DNA of 41,174 nucleotides. Origin: Pyrinomonadaceae bacterium. Lineage in GTDB: Bacteria > Acidobacteriota > Blastocatellia > Pyrinomonadales > Pyrinomonadaceae. Below, in pieces: positions 22,838-30,391 of the stretch. Each line of letters begins with the position of its first letter. Within the stretch, counting starts at the first letter, position 1. The translations under genes were made by a program, and so were the position numbers. The stretch lies in contig JAMQPH010000304.1 in the NCBI GenBank assembly GCA_023717605.1, positions 1 through 41,174 on the forward strand, in the 5' to 3' direction. The notes under the pieces are model-generated. The model did not search any database. It was not told where the DNA came from and was given only the letters and a program-made list of their open reading frames with translations.

Positions 22838-25174
22838 ATGGATCATTCCATCAGCTTAGAGAAATCCCAACTCGAAGGGACATCCGTGCCTGTCGTGGAC
22901 CCGGTGTGCGGGATGACTGTCAAACCGGAGTCGGCGGCAGGTCCGTTCGTCTACGATAATGAAAAGTATTATTTCTGCAGCAAGCACTGTCTGCAAAAAT
23001 ACCGCGAAGACCCCGAGCGTTTCACAAAAACAGCTGCTGGATCAATGAATGCAAAACAGAAGGTTGAATACACCTGTCCGATGCATCCCCAGATCGTTCG
23101 TGACGCGCCGGGTAGTTGCCCGATCTGCGGGATGGCACTGGAGCCACGCACGATTTCATTAGACGAGGAAGAGAATCACGAACTCCTGGATATGCGGCGC
23201 CGGTTCCGGGTCAGTGTGATTCTGACGATTCCGGTTTTTTTGATGGGGATGAGCGAAATGATTCCGGGGTCGCCACTCCAACAACTGATTTCCATGCGCG
23301 CGCTCTCATGGATCCAACTAGTCCTGGCATCACCCGTCGTACTCTGGGGAAGTTGGCCGTTCTTTGTCCGTGGTTGGCAGTCCGTCCTGAACCGCAGCTT
23401 GAACATGTTCACGTTGATCGGACTAGGTGTGGCCGTCGCTTATCTATATAGCGTGATTGCCACAATCTATCCTGACGTCTTTCCACATTCGTTTCGACAT
23501 GGAGGCAGCGTTCCTGTCTACTTTGAAGCCGCGACCGTAATCACGACGCTCGTATTGCTGGGCCAGGTGTTAGAACTCAAAGCACGTAGTCAAACCAGCT
23601 CGGCAATCAAGGCGCTTCTTGGCCTTGCACCCAAGATCGCACGACGTGTCGCTGCTGACAAAACAGAACAGGATGTACCTCTGGATCAGGTACAACCCGG
23701 CGATCTTCTGCGGGTGCGTCCCGGCGAGAAGATCCCAGTGGATGGAGTTGTAGTTGAAGGCGGCAGTGCGGTTGATGAATCAATGGTAACTGGCGAGTCG
23801 ATTCCTGTAGAGAAACGACCGGGAGAGCAGGTTATAAGCGGCACGGTTAGCGGAACGGGAACGCTGATCATGAGAGCCGAACGCGTTGGCGCCGAGACGT
23901 TGCTGTCACAGATCGTGCGAATGGTTGCGGATGCGCAGCGCAGCCGCGCTCCAGTTCAGAAGTTGGCAGATCGTGTTTCTGCTTATTTCGTGCCCGCGGT
24001 GATTCTGTTCGCAATCGTCACCTTCGTTGTATGGGCCAGTTTCGGACCCGAGCCGCGCATGGCCTACGGTCTTATCAATTCGGTCGCAGTTCTGATCATC
24101 GCCTGTCCTTGTGCTTTGGGTCTGGCGACGCCGATGTCGATTATGGTCGCCGCAGGGAAAGGCGCGCAGATTGGCGTGCTGTTCAAGAATGCCGAAGCGA
24201 TCGAGATCCTTCGTGAAATCGATACGCTGTTGGTTGATAAAACCGGAACACTAACTGAAGGCAAACCAAAGTTAGTGGCGGTTGTAACGGTAGAGGGATG
24301 GACTGAGGGCGATCTGATTCGGCTGGCAGCGAACCTCGAGCGTGGCAGCGAACATCCGTTGGCGGAGGCCATTGTCGCCGGCGCGCAGGAGCGGAGTATT
24401 GAGTTGGGCCATACGGAGTCTTTTGAATCAATCACAGGCAAGGGAGTTACTGGCCGCGTTGATGGGTACGAGATCAGTTTGGGAAATAGAAGTTTACTAG
24501 ACGACCTAAGCATTGATGCGGCAGAACTCGCTACCAAGGCCGAACAGTTGCGCATAGACGGCCAGACTGTAATGTTTGTGGCGATAGATGGAAAAGTGGT
24601 CGGCTTGCTGGGGGTTGCCGACCCAATCAAAGAGACCACTGCTGAGGCCATCAAGCAGCTTCACGAACAAGGAATTTGCATCGTTATGCTTAGCGGCGAT
24701 AGTCGCACTACCGCCGAGGCTGTGGCCAGTAAGCTTGGCATCGACGAAGTGGTTGCTGAGATCCTGCCAAATCAGAAGGCTGAAATCGTTAAGCGCTATC
24801 AGGCCGAGGGCCGGAGAGTGGCAATGGCGGGCGATGGTATCAACGATGCGCCGGCATTGGCCCAGGCGCACGTCGGCATAGCAATGGGAACAGGTACTGA
24901 CGTAGCCATGCAAAGTGCAAGCATAACACTGGTCAAAGGAGACTTGCTTGGAATCGTTCGGGCGATCCGACTGAGCCGCGCGACAATGAAGAACATCAAA
25001 GAAAACCTTTTCTTTGCCTTTGTATACAACGCGCTAGGCGTACCTCTAGCTGCTGGTGTGTTGTATCCGTTCTTCGGTATCCTGCTAAACCCGATGATTG
25101 CCGCGGCCGCGATGAGCTTTAGTTCAGTATCTGTTATTAGTAATGCGTTGCGCCTTCGCAACCTGAGATTATAG
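22838..25174 (+). CDS. copA: Copper-transporting P1B-type ATPase, CopA-like, with YHS and heavy-metal-binding domains
   Basis: Inner-membrane pump of 778 residues that exports monovalent soft metal using ATP. N-terminal order: YHS/TRASH-type domain (VDPVCGM; Cys24, 47, 51), then a heavy-metal-binding domain (YTCPMHPQI ... CPICGM; Cys80, 94, 97), in place of the usual HMA ferredoxin-like domain. The core has the CPC membrane motif (423-425), phosphorylated Asp467 in DKTGTLT, HP (506-507) and GDGINDAPA (665-673). Tyr730-Asn731 and Met759 with Ser762-Ser763 in the last helices are the P1B-1 (Cu+/Ag+) signature. This motif set is the best evidence that the island handles copper. The start at 22838 leaves a 15-base gap from the barrel protein. 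No chaperone or regulator gene is adjacent. Confidence 0.95.
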   Translation: MDHSISLEKSQLEGTSVPVVDPVCGMTVKPESAAGPFVYDNEKYYFCSKHCLQKYREDPERFTKTAAGSMNAKQKVEYTCPMHPQIVRDAPGSCPICGMALEPRTISLDEEENHELLDMRRRFRVSVILTIPVFLMGMSEMIPGSPLQQLISMRALSWIQLVLASPVVLWGSWPFFVRGWQSVLNRSLNMFTLIGLGVAVAYLYSVIATIYPDVFPHSFRHGGSVPVYFEAATVITTLVLLGQVLELKARSQTSSAIKALLGLAPKIARRVAADKTEQDVPLDQVQPGDLLRVRPGEKIPVDGVVVEGGSAVDESMVTGESIPVEKRPGEQVISGTVSGTGTLIMRAERVGAETLLSQIVRMVADAQRSRAPVQKLADRVSAYFVPAVILFAIVTFVVWASFGPEPRMAYGLINSVAVLIIACPCALGLATPMSIMVAAGKGAQIGVLFKNAEAIEILREIDTLLVDKTGTLTEGKPKLVAVVTVEGWTEGDLIRLAANLERGSEHPLAEAIVAGAQERSIELGHTESFESITGKGVTGRVDGYEISLGNRSLLDDLSIDAAELATKAEQLRIDGQTVMFVAIDGKVVGLLGVADPIKETTAEAIKQLHEQGICIVMLSGDSRTTAEAVASKLGIDEVVAEILPNQKAEIVKRYQAEGRRVAMAGDGINDAPALAQAHVGIAMGTGTDVAMQSASITLVKGDLLGIVRAIRLSRATMKNIKENLFFAFVYNALGVPLAAGVLYPFFGILLNPMIAAAAMSFSSVSVISNALRLRNLRL

Positions 25175-25178
25175 ACGG

Positions 25179-25230
25179 GTCACTCCGTGGGCAACCTAAG
25201 TCGAGGTAGCACGTGCGCCCATGGAGTGAC
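25179..25230. terminator. Inverted repeat after copA, possible terminator or attenuator
   Basis: Arms gtcactccgtgggc (25179-25192) and gcccatggagtgac (25217-25230) pair over 14 bases with one mismatch; the loop is 24 bases. It lies five bases after the copA stop. There is no U-tract, so termination is uncertain; it may instead reduce expression of the downstream genes or be another repeat element. Confidence 0.45.
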
Positions 25231-25257
25231 GACAGTTCAAACTGAAGATTTCGATCA

Positions 25258-25758
25258 ATGAGAACCAAACTCTTACTATTAGTCCTTGTCCTCCTGGCAC
25301 TGGGCGTCGGGAGTCTGGTGGTGATGAGGCCCGGAGGTGGCGCTACGGAGATTGCCCACGAACATGGTGGGCCAGCAGTGGCCGCGCACGATACGACCCC
25401 ACAAGCCAACAACCACCTGGCCAAGCCGCGAATCCCGGCGTATCAATTAGCCACTGAAGTCGGAAACCTTCCTCCAACGTTGCCAGCGTCAGAATTCATC
25501 GGCAAGGCACGGGAAGCATATGAGGCAGCGAAGAAGATTCCCGAGACGCTGGCCCAGCTGCCCTGCTATTGCGAGTGTGATAAGGCTTTCGGACACAAGA
25601 GCCTGCACACCTGTTTCGTAGACGACCATGCCGCGCACTGTGCAGTATGCGTTGACGAAGCCTTGCTGGCTTACAAGCTCCAAAAAACTGAAAAGCTGAC
25701 GCCAGAGCAGGTGCGCGAAAAGATCATTGAGAAGTATTCAGTCGAGCATCAGCACTAA
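25258..25758 (+). CDS. PCYCGC-motif-type membrane-anchored protein
   Basis: A 166-residue protein with one N-terminal hydrophobic helix (about 4-23) and a His-containing linker. Its C-terminal domain contains LPCYCECDKAFGHKSLHTCF ... HCAVCVDEA (Cys103, 105, 107, 119, 128, 131), the pattern of the PCYCGC family. That family is of unknown biochemical function but is found with metal-handling and redox genes. The cysteine spacing suits metal or disulfide chemistry outside the cytoplasm. It follows copA and precedes the DUF4198-like gene by 13 bases. The ATG at 25258 is the natural start; ribosome-binding site weak. Confidence 0.82.
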   Translation: MRTKLLLLVLVLLALGVGSLVVMRPGGGATEIAHEHGGPAVAAHDTTPQANNHLAKPRIPAYQLATEVGNLPPTLPASEFIGKAREAYEAAKKIPETLAQLPCYCECDKAFGHKSLHTCFVDDHAAHCAVCVDEALLAYKLQKTEKLTPEQVREKIIEKYSVEHQH

Positions 25759-25771
25759 TGAGGTTTCAGAA

Positions 25772-26599
25772 ATGAAGCGAAAGACTGTGATGGCGTTGGC
25801 CATCGCCCTGCTCGTAACAGCAACCGGCAGTGCCCATGACCTGTTCATGAAGCTCGACTCATATTTTTTGGCGGCAAATACGAGAGCCAGCGTGCGACTC
25901 CTAAATGGAACCTTCCAAAAGAGCGATGGGCTGGTCGCACGTGATCGTTTCAGAGATATCAGCGTATATGCTCCGGAGCTAAGCGGGCCTATCAGCCAGT
26001 CAGTGACGTGGCGGGACGAGGGAAAAACGACGGTGATGGACGTCCAGACCGGTGGACCGGGAACATACCTGGCGGGAGTTTCAACTAAACCCAGGGAGAT
26101 TGATTTGAAGGCCGCCGAGTTCAACGATTACCTCCAACACGACGGTATCCCTGACACTCTTGCTGGCCGAAAGACAAACAACGAATTGAACAAAGATGTC
26201 CGCGAGCGTTATTCGAAACATGTGCGGGCTGTTTTTCAAGTGGGCGACAAGCTTTCCGACGATTATAAGAGACAACTCAATTATCCTGCGGAGGTCATCC
26301 CGCAGCAGAATCCGTACGCCTTGAAAGTGGGAGATACGATTAGTGTGCTCTGCATGGTGGAAGGCCAACCAGTGCCGCATCAATTTGTGATGGCTGGATG
26401 GGAGTCGAGCGACGGGAAATTGCATCTGCTTGACGCGCGCACAAATGCGTCGGGCCTCGCAACCTTTAGGCTGGCCGGTGCGGGGAAGTGGTACGTGAAA
26501 TTCATTCACATGACACCGCTCGCTCAACCTGATCTCAATTACGAATCGAAGTGGGCCAGCTTAACGTTCGAAATCAGGGCCAGGAGAAGAGCCTCATGA
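25772..26599 (+). CDS. DUF4198-like periplasmic protein
   Basis: A 275-residue exported protein. Start chosen at the ATG at 25772, because a signal peptide follows directly (MKRKTVMALAIALLVTATGSAH); the longer frame from 25727 lacks one. HDLFMKLDSYFL right after the signal, together with the later beta-rich segments (GDTISVLCMVEGQPVPHQFVMAGW, TNASGLATFRLAGAGKWYVKFIHM), matches DUF4198/NikM-like periplasmic proteins linked to nickel, cobalt or copper handling. The mature N-terminal His-Asp could form a metal site. It is 13 bases after the PCYC-type gene and clearly in the same operon. Confidence 0.82.
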   Translation: MKRKTVMALAIALLVTATGSAHDLFMKLDSYFLAANTRASVRLLNGTFQKSDGLVARDRFRDISVYAPELSGPISQSVTWRDEGKTTVMDVQTGGPGTYLAGVSTKPREIDLKAAEFNDYLQHDGIPDTLAGRKTNNELNKDVRERYSKHVRAVFQVGDKLSDDYKRQLNYPAEVIPQQNPYALKVGDTISVLCMVEGQPVPHQFVMAGWESSDGKLHLLDARTNASGLATFRLAGAGKWYVKFIHMTPLAQPDLNYESKWASLTFEIRARRRAS

Positions 26600-26626
26600 T
26601 ACCAATGACTAAAGAGAGGGCTAGTT

Positions 26627-27340
26627 ATGAACTTTTCGATTAGAGGAACCATGATCGGGGCGGCCAGTGTGGCTATTTTAGTGGCAATATCTGCATTTTC
26701 GGTGCCCGCGCAGAAAAATTCGAGGACCGAAGACGCCGCGCGGCATGCAAGCACGGCGGCGAAAACATTTACCGAGATCATGAACGTCAGAGACAAAGCG
26801 ATTCCCAAGGAGTTATTGGATAAGGCGGAGGCGATTGCGGTCTTTCCGGGAGTGATCAAAGCTGCATTCATTGTGGGTGGCCGCGGGGGTCAGGGAGTAA
26901 TCAGCAGACGCGTAAAAGGAGGCTGGAGCGCTCCGGCGTTTTTCAACCTGAGTGGCGGAAGCTTTGGGGCGCAGATAGGTGCGCAGAAAAATGATTACGT
27001 GTTTCTGATTATGAATGAAGAAGGCATTAAGGGTCTGCTCGAGGATAAGTTTGAAATGGGCGGCGAAGCCGGCGTAGTTGCTGGTCCGGTTGGTCGTGAA
27101 GTTGCGGCGTCCACAAACACCACGCTGGATGCCGGTATCCTTTCTTACTCACGAAGCAAAGGTGCGTTCATCGGCGCAGCATTAAAAGGTGCGGTGATAA
27201 GCCCGGACAATGATCTTAACCTGGCTGTCTACGGAATGAATGCGACTCAGGTCTTGACGGGAGACACCATGCCACTAACCAAGATGCCACCCAGTGTGCG
27301 TATCTTCCCGCGCACGCTTGCCCGCTACTCGGTCCGCTAA
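26627..27340 (+). CDS. SYLF (Ysc84-type) lipid-binding domain protein, exported
   Basis: A 237-residue protein with a signal peptide (hydrophobic core about 9-25, cleavage near VPAQ). The rest is a SYLF/Ysc84 domain, recognisable from KAEAIAVFPGVIKAAFIVGGRGGQGV, GGSFGAQIGAQKNDYVFLIMNEEG and GPVGREVAASTN ... ILSYSRSKGAFIGAALKG. In eukaryotes the domain binds phosphoinositides; the bacterial role is unknown. GAGAGGG lies upstream of the ATG. It is 27 bases after the DUF4198-like gene, so it is probably the last gene of the metal operon, although nothing in it suggests metal binding. Confidence 0.9.
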   Translation: MNFSIRGTMIGAASVAILVAISAFSVPAQKNSRTEDAARHASTAAKTFTEIMNVRDKAIPKELLDKAEAIAVFPGVIKAAFIVGGRGGQGVISRRVKGGWSAPAFFNLSGGSFGAQIGAQKNDYVFLIMNEEGIKGLLEDKFEMGGEAGVVAGPVGREVAASTNTTLDAGILSYSRSKGAFIGAALKGAVISPDNDLNLAVYGMNATQVLTGDTMPLTKMPPSVRIFPRTLARYSVR

Positions 27341-27369
27341 GAAATCGTAACCATAATGTATTCTTTGGT

Positions 27370-27411
27370 GCGCAACAAAAGCTTGACGCTTTTGTTTGCG
27401 CGCCATAGAAT
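27370..27411 (+). promoter_or_regulatory. lexA promoter overlapped by a 13-bp dyad
   Basis: TTGACG (27383-27388) and TAGAAT (27406-27411) are 17 bases apart, a good sigma-70 promoter 65 bases before lexA. The inverted repeat gcgcaacaaaagc (27370-27382) / gcttttgtttgcgc (27388-27401) encloses the -35. The right arm has one extra A. The dyad lies where a repressor would block the promoter, so self-regulation by LexA is a natural reading. It is not a known E. coli-type or Bacillus-type SOS box. It could also act as the terminator of the SYLF gene. Confidence 0.55.
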
Positions 27412-27475
27412 GCGACGACGCCCTAGTTCTTCATCAATTGAGCCCTCAGGTATCTGACAGCGGAAGATTGAACCT

Positions 27476-28096
27476 ATGCTCCCCCGCACTCAGCGACAAA
27501 AAGAGATACTTGACTACCTGACCCACTTCCTTGAGCGACATGGTCACGAGCCTTCCTACGCTCAGATAGCCAGACACTTCGGAGTTAAGTCGAGAGCAAC
27601 GATTGCCAAACATGTTGCCGCACTTGAGAAACGGGGACTGCTTACCCGCAAGAATGAAGACGGTGCCTTTGCCCTGACGGTGAAGGTTGATGACAGCGAT
27701 GCGCTGTGTGAGGTCAGGCTCCTGGGCCAGGTCGCAGCAGGCGCCCCAATCGACGTCATCGAAAATGCGGAAACGATCCCCGTGCCCCGTTTCTTGCTCG
27801 GTCGCGTGCGCCCGGAACGTGTCTATGCGCTGCGGGTGAAAGGCGATTCGATGATCGATGAGCACATATGCGACGGCGATATTGCTTTGATCGAGAACCG
27901 CACCGACGCGCGCGATGGTGAGATTGTCGTGGCCTTACTCATCGAAGAGAACCAGGCGACACTTAAGCGACTCTTTCGACGCGGCTCTAACGTCGAACTC
28001 CATCCAGCCAACTCTCAACTCCAGGTGTTAACTGTGCCCGCAAAGCAAGTTGCTGTACAGGGGATCTTCCGCGGGCTACTTCGTCCCACCAACTAA
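27476..28096 (+). CDS. lexA: SOS-response repressor LexA
   Basis: Cytoplasmic repressor of 206 residues that shuts off DNA-damage genes until RecA-stimulated self-cleavage. The N-terminal winged-helix domain (1-70) includes SYAQIARHFGVKSRATIAKHVAALEKRGLL, typical of LexA. The cleavage site is Ala88-Gly89 in QVAAGAP. The serine-lysine dyad is Ser125 (GDSM) and Lys164 (ATLKRL). Length is normal (about 200). The ATG at 27476 gives the usual N-terminus with RQKEILDYL. Its promoter lies within a dyad just upstream. Confidence 0.95.
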   Translation: MLPRTQRQKEILDYLTHFLERHGHEPSYAQIARHFGVKSRATIAKHVAALEKRGLLTRKNEDGAFALTVKVDDSDALCEVRLLGQVAAGAPIDVIENAETIPVPRFLLGRVRPERVYALRVKGDSMIDEHICDGDIALIENRTDARDGEIVVALLIEENQATLKRLFRRGSNVELHPANSQLQVLTVPAKQVAVQGIFRGLLRPTN

Positions 28097-28179
28097 GTTC
28101 CAGCGTTTACAAGGTTTTGCGCCTTTCCCTCGGTTTGCCTCGGATATGGCCGGAATTCTTATCAATCTCTGAACCCGCC

Positions 28180-28257
28180 ACGATCCACGAAATCACACTA
28201 AACCGCACGAAAACAGATCCCATGTTTCGAGTCAATTCGTGTCATTTCGTGGATCGT
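28180..28257. repeat. Inverted-repeat element between convergent genes
   Basis: Outer arms acgatccacgaaatcacac (28180-28198) and its near-complement (28239-28257) differ at one base. Pairing continues imperfectly into the interior (cgcacgaaaaca with tgtttcgagtc-like sequence), making a 78-base hairpin. It lies between lexA and the ligase gene, which converge. Confidence 0.78.
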
Positions 28258-28289
28258 ATTACTGCTTTGCTTCTAGACTTTTCAGCCTG

Positions 28290-29354
28290 CTAGCTCTTGG
28301 TTTTTCGGGCAGTCTTACTCAGAACCTGATCCGTGTCGCGCTTAATCTCGAAAACGCACTCTTCAGGCTTCTTGTCCTGACGTAAACCCAGGAAAACCGG
28401 ATGGCGCATTCGTCCGTCCGCCGTCCACTCGGAAAACTTTACCTGAGCTACCAGCTTGGGTTTCACCCACTGTACCGGTTCGTTGGTCTTGGGTTTGTCG
28501 ACGAAGGGGCAGTCCTTGGTCTTGAGAGACTGCATCAGTTTATAGGTCTGCGCCAGAGTCTGATGATTAAAACCGCCACCGGTATGTGCAACATAGTGGA
28601 GTTGGCCGTCCCGGTAGAGGCCAACGACAAGCGCGCCGAAATATTCGCGTGAGTTTCGCGGTTCTGTGTAACCGCCGATGACCACCTCCGATTGTTGAAT
28701 GGTCTTTATCTTCAACCACTCGGCGCTGCGTCGTTGCGTGTAGACGCTTTCCAATCGTTTGGCGATCATTCCTTCCAGAGGAACTTTCGCGATCTCCTTG
28801 AAAAGCCTCTCGCCCTCGCCAATGATATGGTCGGAGTATCTGATGTTCCGGGATGCCTTAAGGATCTGCTCCAGTGTTTCCTTTCGTTCGATCAACTTGC
28901 ATCCCATCAAATCAAACCCGTCCAGATGCAGCAAATCGAAGATGTAAAATGCAATCCGTGTAGTTGCTGCCAGGCGTTCGATCTCGCCGGCATTCTTGCG
29001 TCCCAGACGCCGCTGCAACAACTGAAACCTCGACACGCCGTTTTCGTCCAGGGCCACAATCTCACCGTCGAGAACGACGCTTGAACCACGAATACTTTCC
29101 GCTATGTCTGCTAACTCGGGATACTGCGCGGTCATCTCGATTTGGTTTCTGGAGATGAACCGCGCTTTACCGTTCCTGATGAAACAAACCGCGCGGACAC
29201 CGTCCCACTTGGTTTCGAACAGCCAGTCAGGATCCGAAAAAGGGTCATCGACAAGCGTAGCCAGCATCGGTTTGATAACTACCGGCATTGCCGCTTTGCG
29301 TGCACCGTCACAAATTGTCTGGAGGGCCTTAACGCGTTTCGATTTCGTCGCCAT
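28290..29354 (-). CDS. ATP-dependent DNA ligase, LigD ligase-domain type
   Basis: A 354-residue ligase that seals nicks using ATP. The adenylation domain has KWDG with the active Lys49, LDGEIVALDENG (95-106), EGMIAKR (194-200) and WLKIK (213-217). A C-terminal OB-fold segment follows (VVIGGYTEPRNSREYFGALVVGLY ... RHPVFLGLRQDKKPEE), as in the ligase domain of bacterial LigD. The polymerase and 3'-phosphoesterase domains of full LigD are absent and no ku gene is in the window, so this is a stand-alone LigC/LigD-ligase-like enzyme. I prefer the ATG at 29354 over the TTG at 29393. Gaps of about 99 bases separate it from the same-strand gene upstream. Confidence 0.9.
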   Translation of the reverse strand: MATKSKRVKALQTICDGARKAAMPVVIKPMLATLVDDPFSDPDWLFETKWDGVRAVCFIRNGKARFISRNQIEMTAQYPELADIAESIRGSSVVLDGEIVALDENGVSRFQLLQRRLGRKNAGEIERLAATTRIAFYIFDLLHLDGFDLMGCKLIERKETLEQILKASRNIRYSDHIIGEGERLFKEIAKVPLEGMIAKRLESVYTQRRSAEWLKIKTIQQSEVVIGGYTEPRNSREYFGALVVGLYRDGQLHYVAHTGGGFNHQTLAQTYKLMQSLKTKDCPFVDKPKTNEPVQWVKPKLVAQVKFSEWTADGRMRHPVFLGLRQDKKPEECVFEIKRDTDQVLSKTARKTKS

Positions 29355-29453
29355 CTGCCCGATGATAACCCATCTCTGCGCGGGGCTCAGCAACAGGTGT
29401 TGGAGGTGGGGACATAAGGATGCGGAGACAGGGAGGGTCAGGCCCCCGACTGT

Positions 29454-30293
29454 TTAGTCAAAACCGCGAAGTGGCATTTCCGTGGGACGCTGTAGCCAAT
29501 TACTGGCCGGATAGATACTGTTTCCGCCAATGACATGCAGAGTGTAAGCATGCCTTGATTTTTGAGACCTGTTCGCCAGGCTCTTATGAGGAAGTAAGCC
29601 ATGCAGAACGACCAGGGTGCCCGTGGTTACCTCAAGAGGGACTAGTTGCTCTTCCGGAAACGGATCTGGATCGATCACCTCGAAGTGCATGCCGTCCTCA
29701 GCCGCTCGTACCCAACGCGACTTCAATCCGAGATGATGACCACCGGGGATCACCCAAAGACAACCGTTTTCCACCGTGGCGTCTTCGAGCGCAAACCATA
29801 AGCCGGCGATTTCAGCGGGTTCCGTATAGAGAAAAGTACTGTCCTGATGGCAGTTGACCTCGCCCCCTATGTTTGGTTGCTTGAAGATATACATTGACTG
29901 TAGTAGCAAAGGCTCTTCAATCGCGAGGCTGGCGGTTAACTCTCTGATTTCTTTCGTCCGCGAGAATTTACTGAAGATTGGATCGAGATCGTGAAGTGCA
30001 TGGCCGATCTTGTTAATCGACTGTTCCTTGCTTTGTTTCAGGGCACCGTTGGAAAGGAAGGCGTGCTCTTCAAAAAAGAAACGTATCTTGCCGCCGGATT
30101 CGAGAAAGTAGTCGTCGCTAGTCCTGTTTTGATCCTGTGTGGAAAAGACTGACACAAGACCCGGGTCAAACTGGCGGACTAACTCCTCCGCTCTAGCTCG
30201 CAAGCGACTACAGGAGACTCCGTCTACGAAGTTGGTCAATACCAAAAAGCCATCGCGCTGATATTGAGCAACCTGGTTTGCAGAGAGTTTCAT
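29454..30293 (-). CDS. Phytanoyl-CoA dioxygenase (PhyH)-like protein
   Basis: Non-heme iron(II)/2-oxoglutarate-dependent oxygenase of 279 residues. The 2-His-1-Asp iron site is visible as His149 and Asp151 in CHQDS and the distal His236 in HGLLPHKS; Arg247 in SRHAYTLH should bind 2-oxoglutarate. Other family features are LWFALEDATVENGCLWVIPGGHH. The substrate cannot be predicted. I use the ATG at 30293, giving the usual MKLSANQVAQYQRDGF-type start; an ATG at 30314 adds seven residues. It is downstream of the TonB/TPR gene and upstream of the ligase on the same strand, without obvious coupling to either. Confidence 0.9.
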   Translation of the reverse strand: MKLSANQVAQYQRDGFLVLTNFVDGVSCSRLRARAEELVRQFDPGLVSVFSTQDQNRTSDDYFLESGGKIRFFFEEHAFLSNGALKQSKEQSINKIGHALHDLDPIFSKFSRTKEIRELTASLAIEEPLLLQSMYIFKQPNIGGEVNCHQDSTFLYTEPAEIAGLWFALEDATVENGCLWVIPGGHHLGLKSRWVRAAEDGMHFEVIDPDPFPEEQLVPLEVTTGTLVVLHGLLPHKSLANRSQKSRHAYTLHVIGGNSIYPASNWLQRPTEMPLRGFD

Positions 30294-30391
30294 TAGAGCC
30301 GCGAGCCATCCCAATTAAAATGCGTGGATTCTACTAATCGGACGAACTCCAGGGCTTCTGCGGCCTCTCGGTTACTAACTACTCTGGGCTC

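Noticed and set aside
24064-24654. 196-residue minus-strand frame inside copA
   Set aside because: Antisense shadow of the ATPase core, with no independent support.
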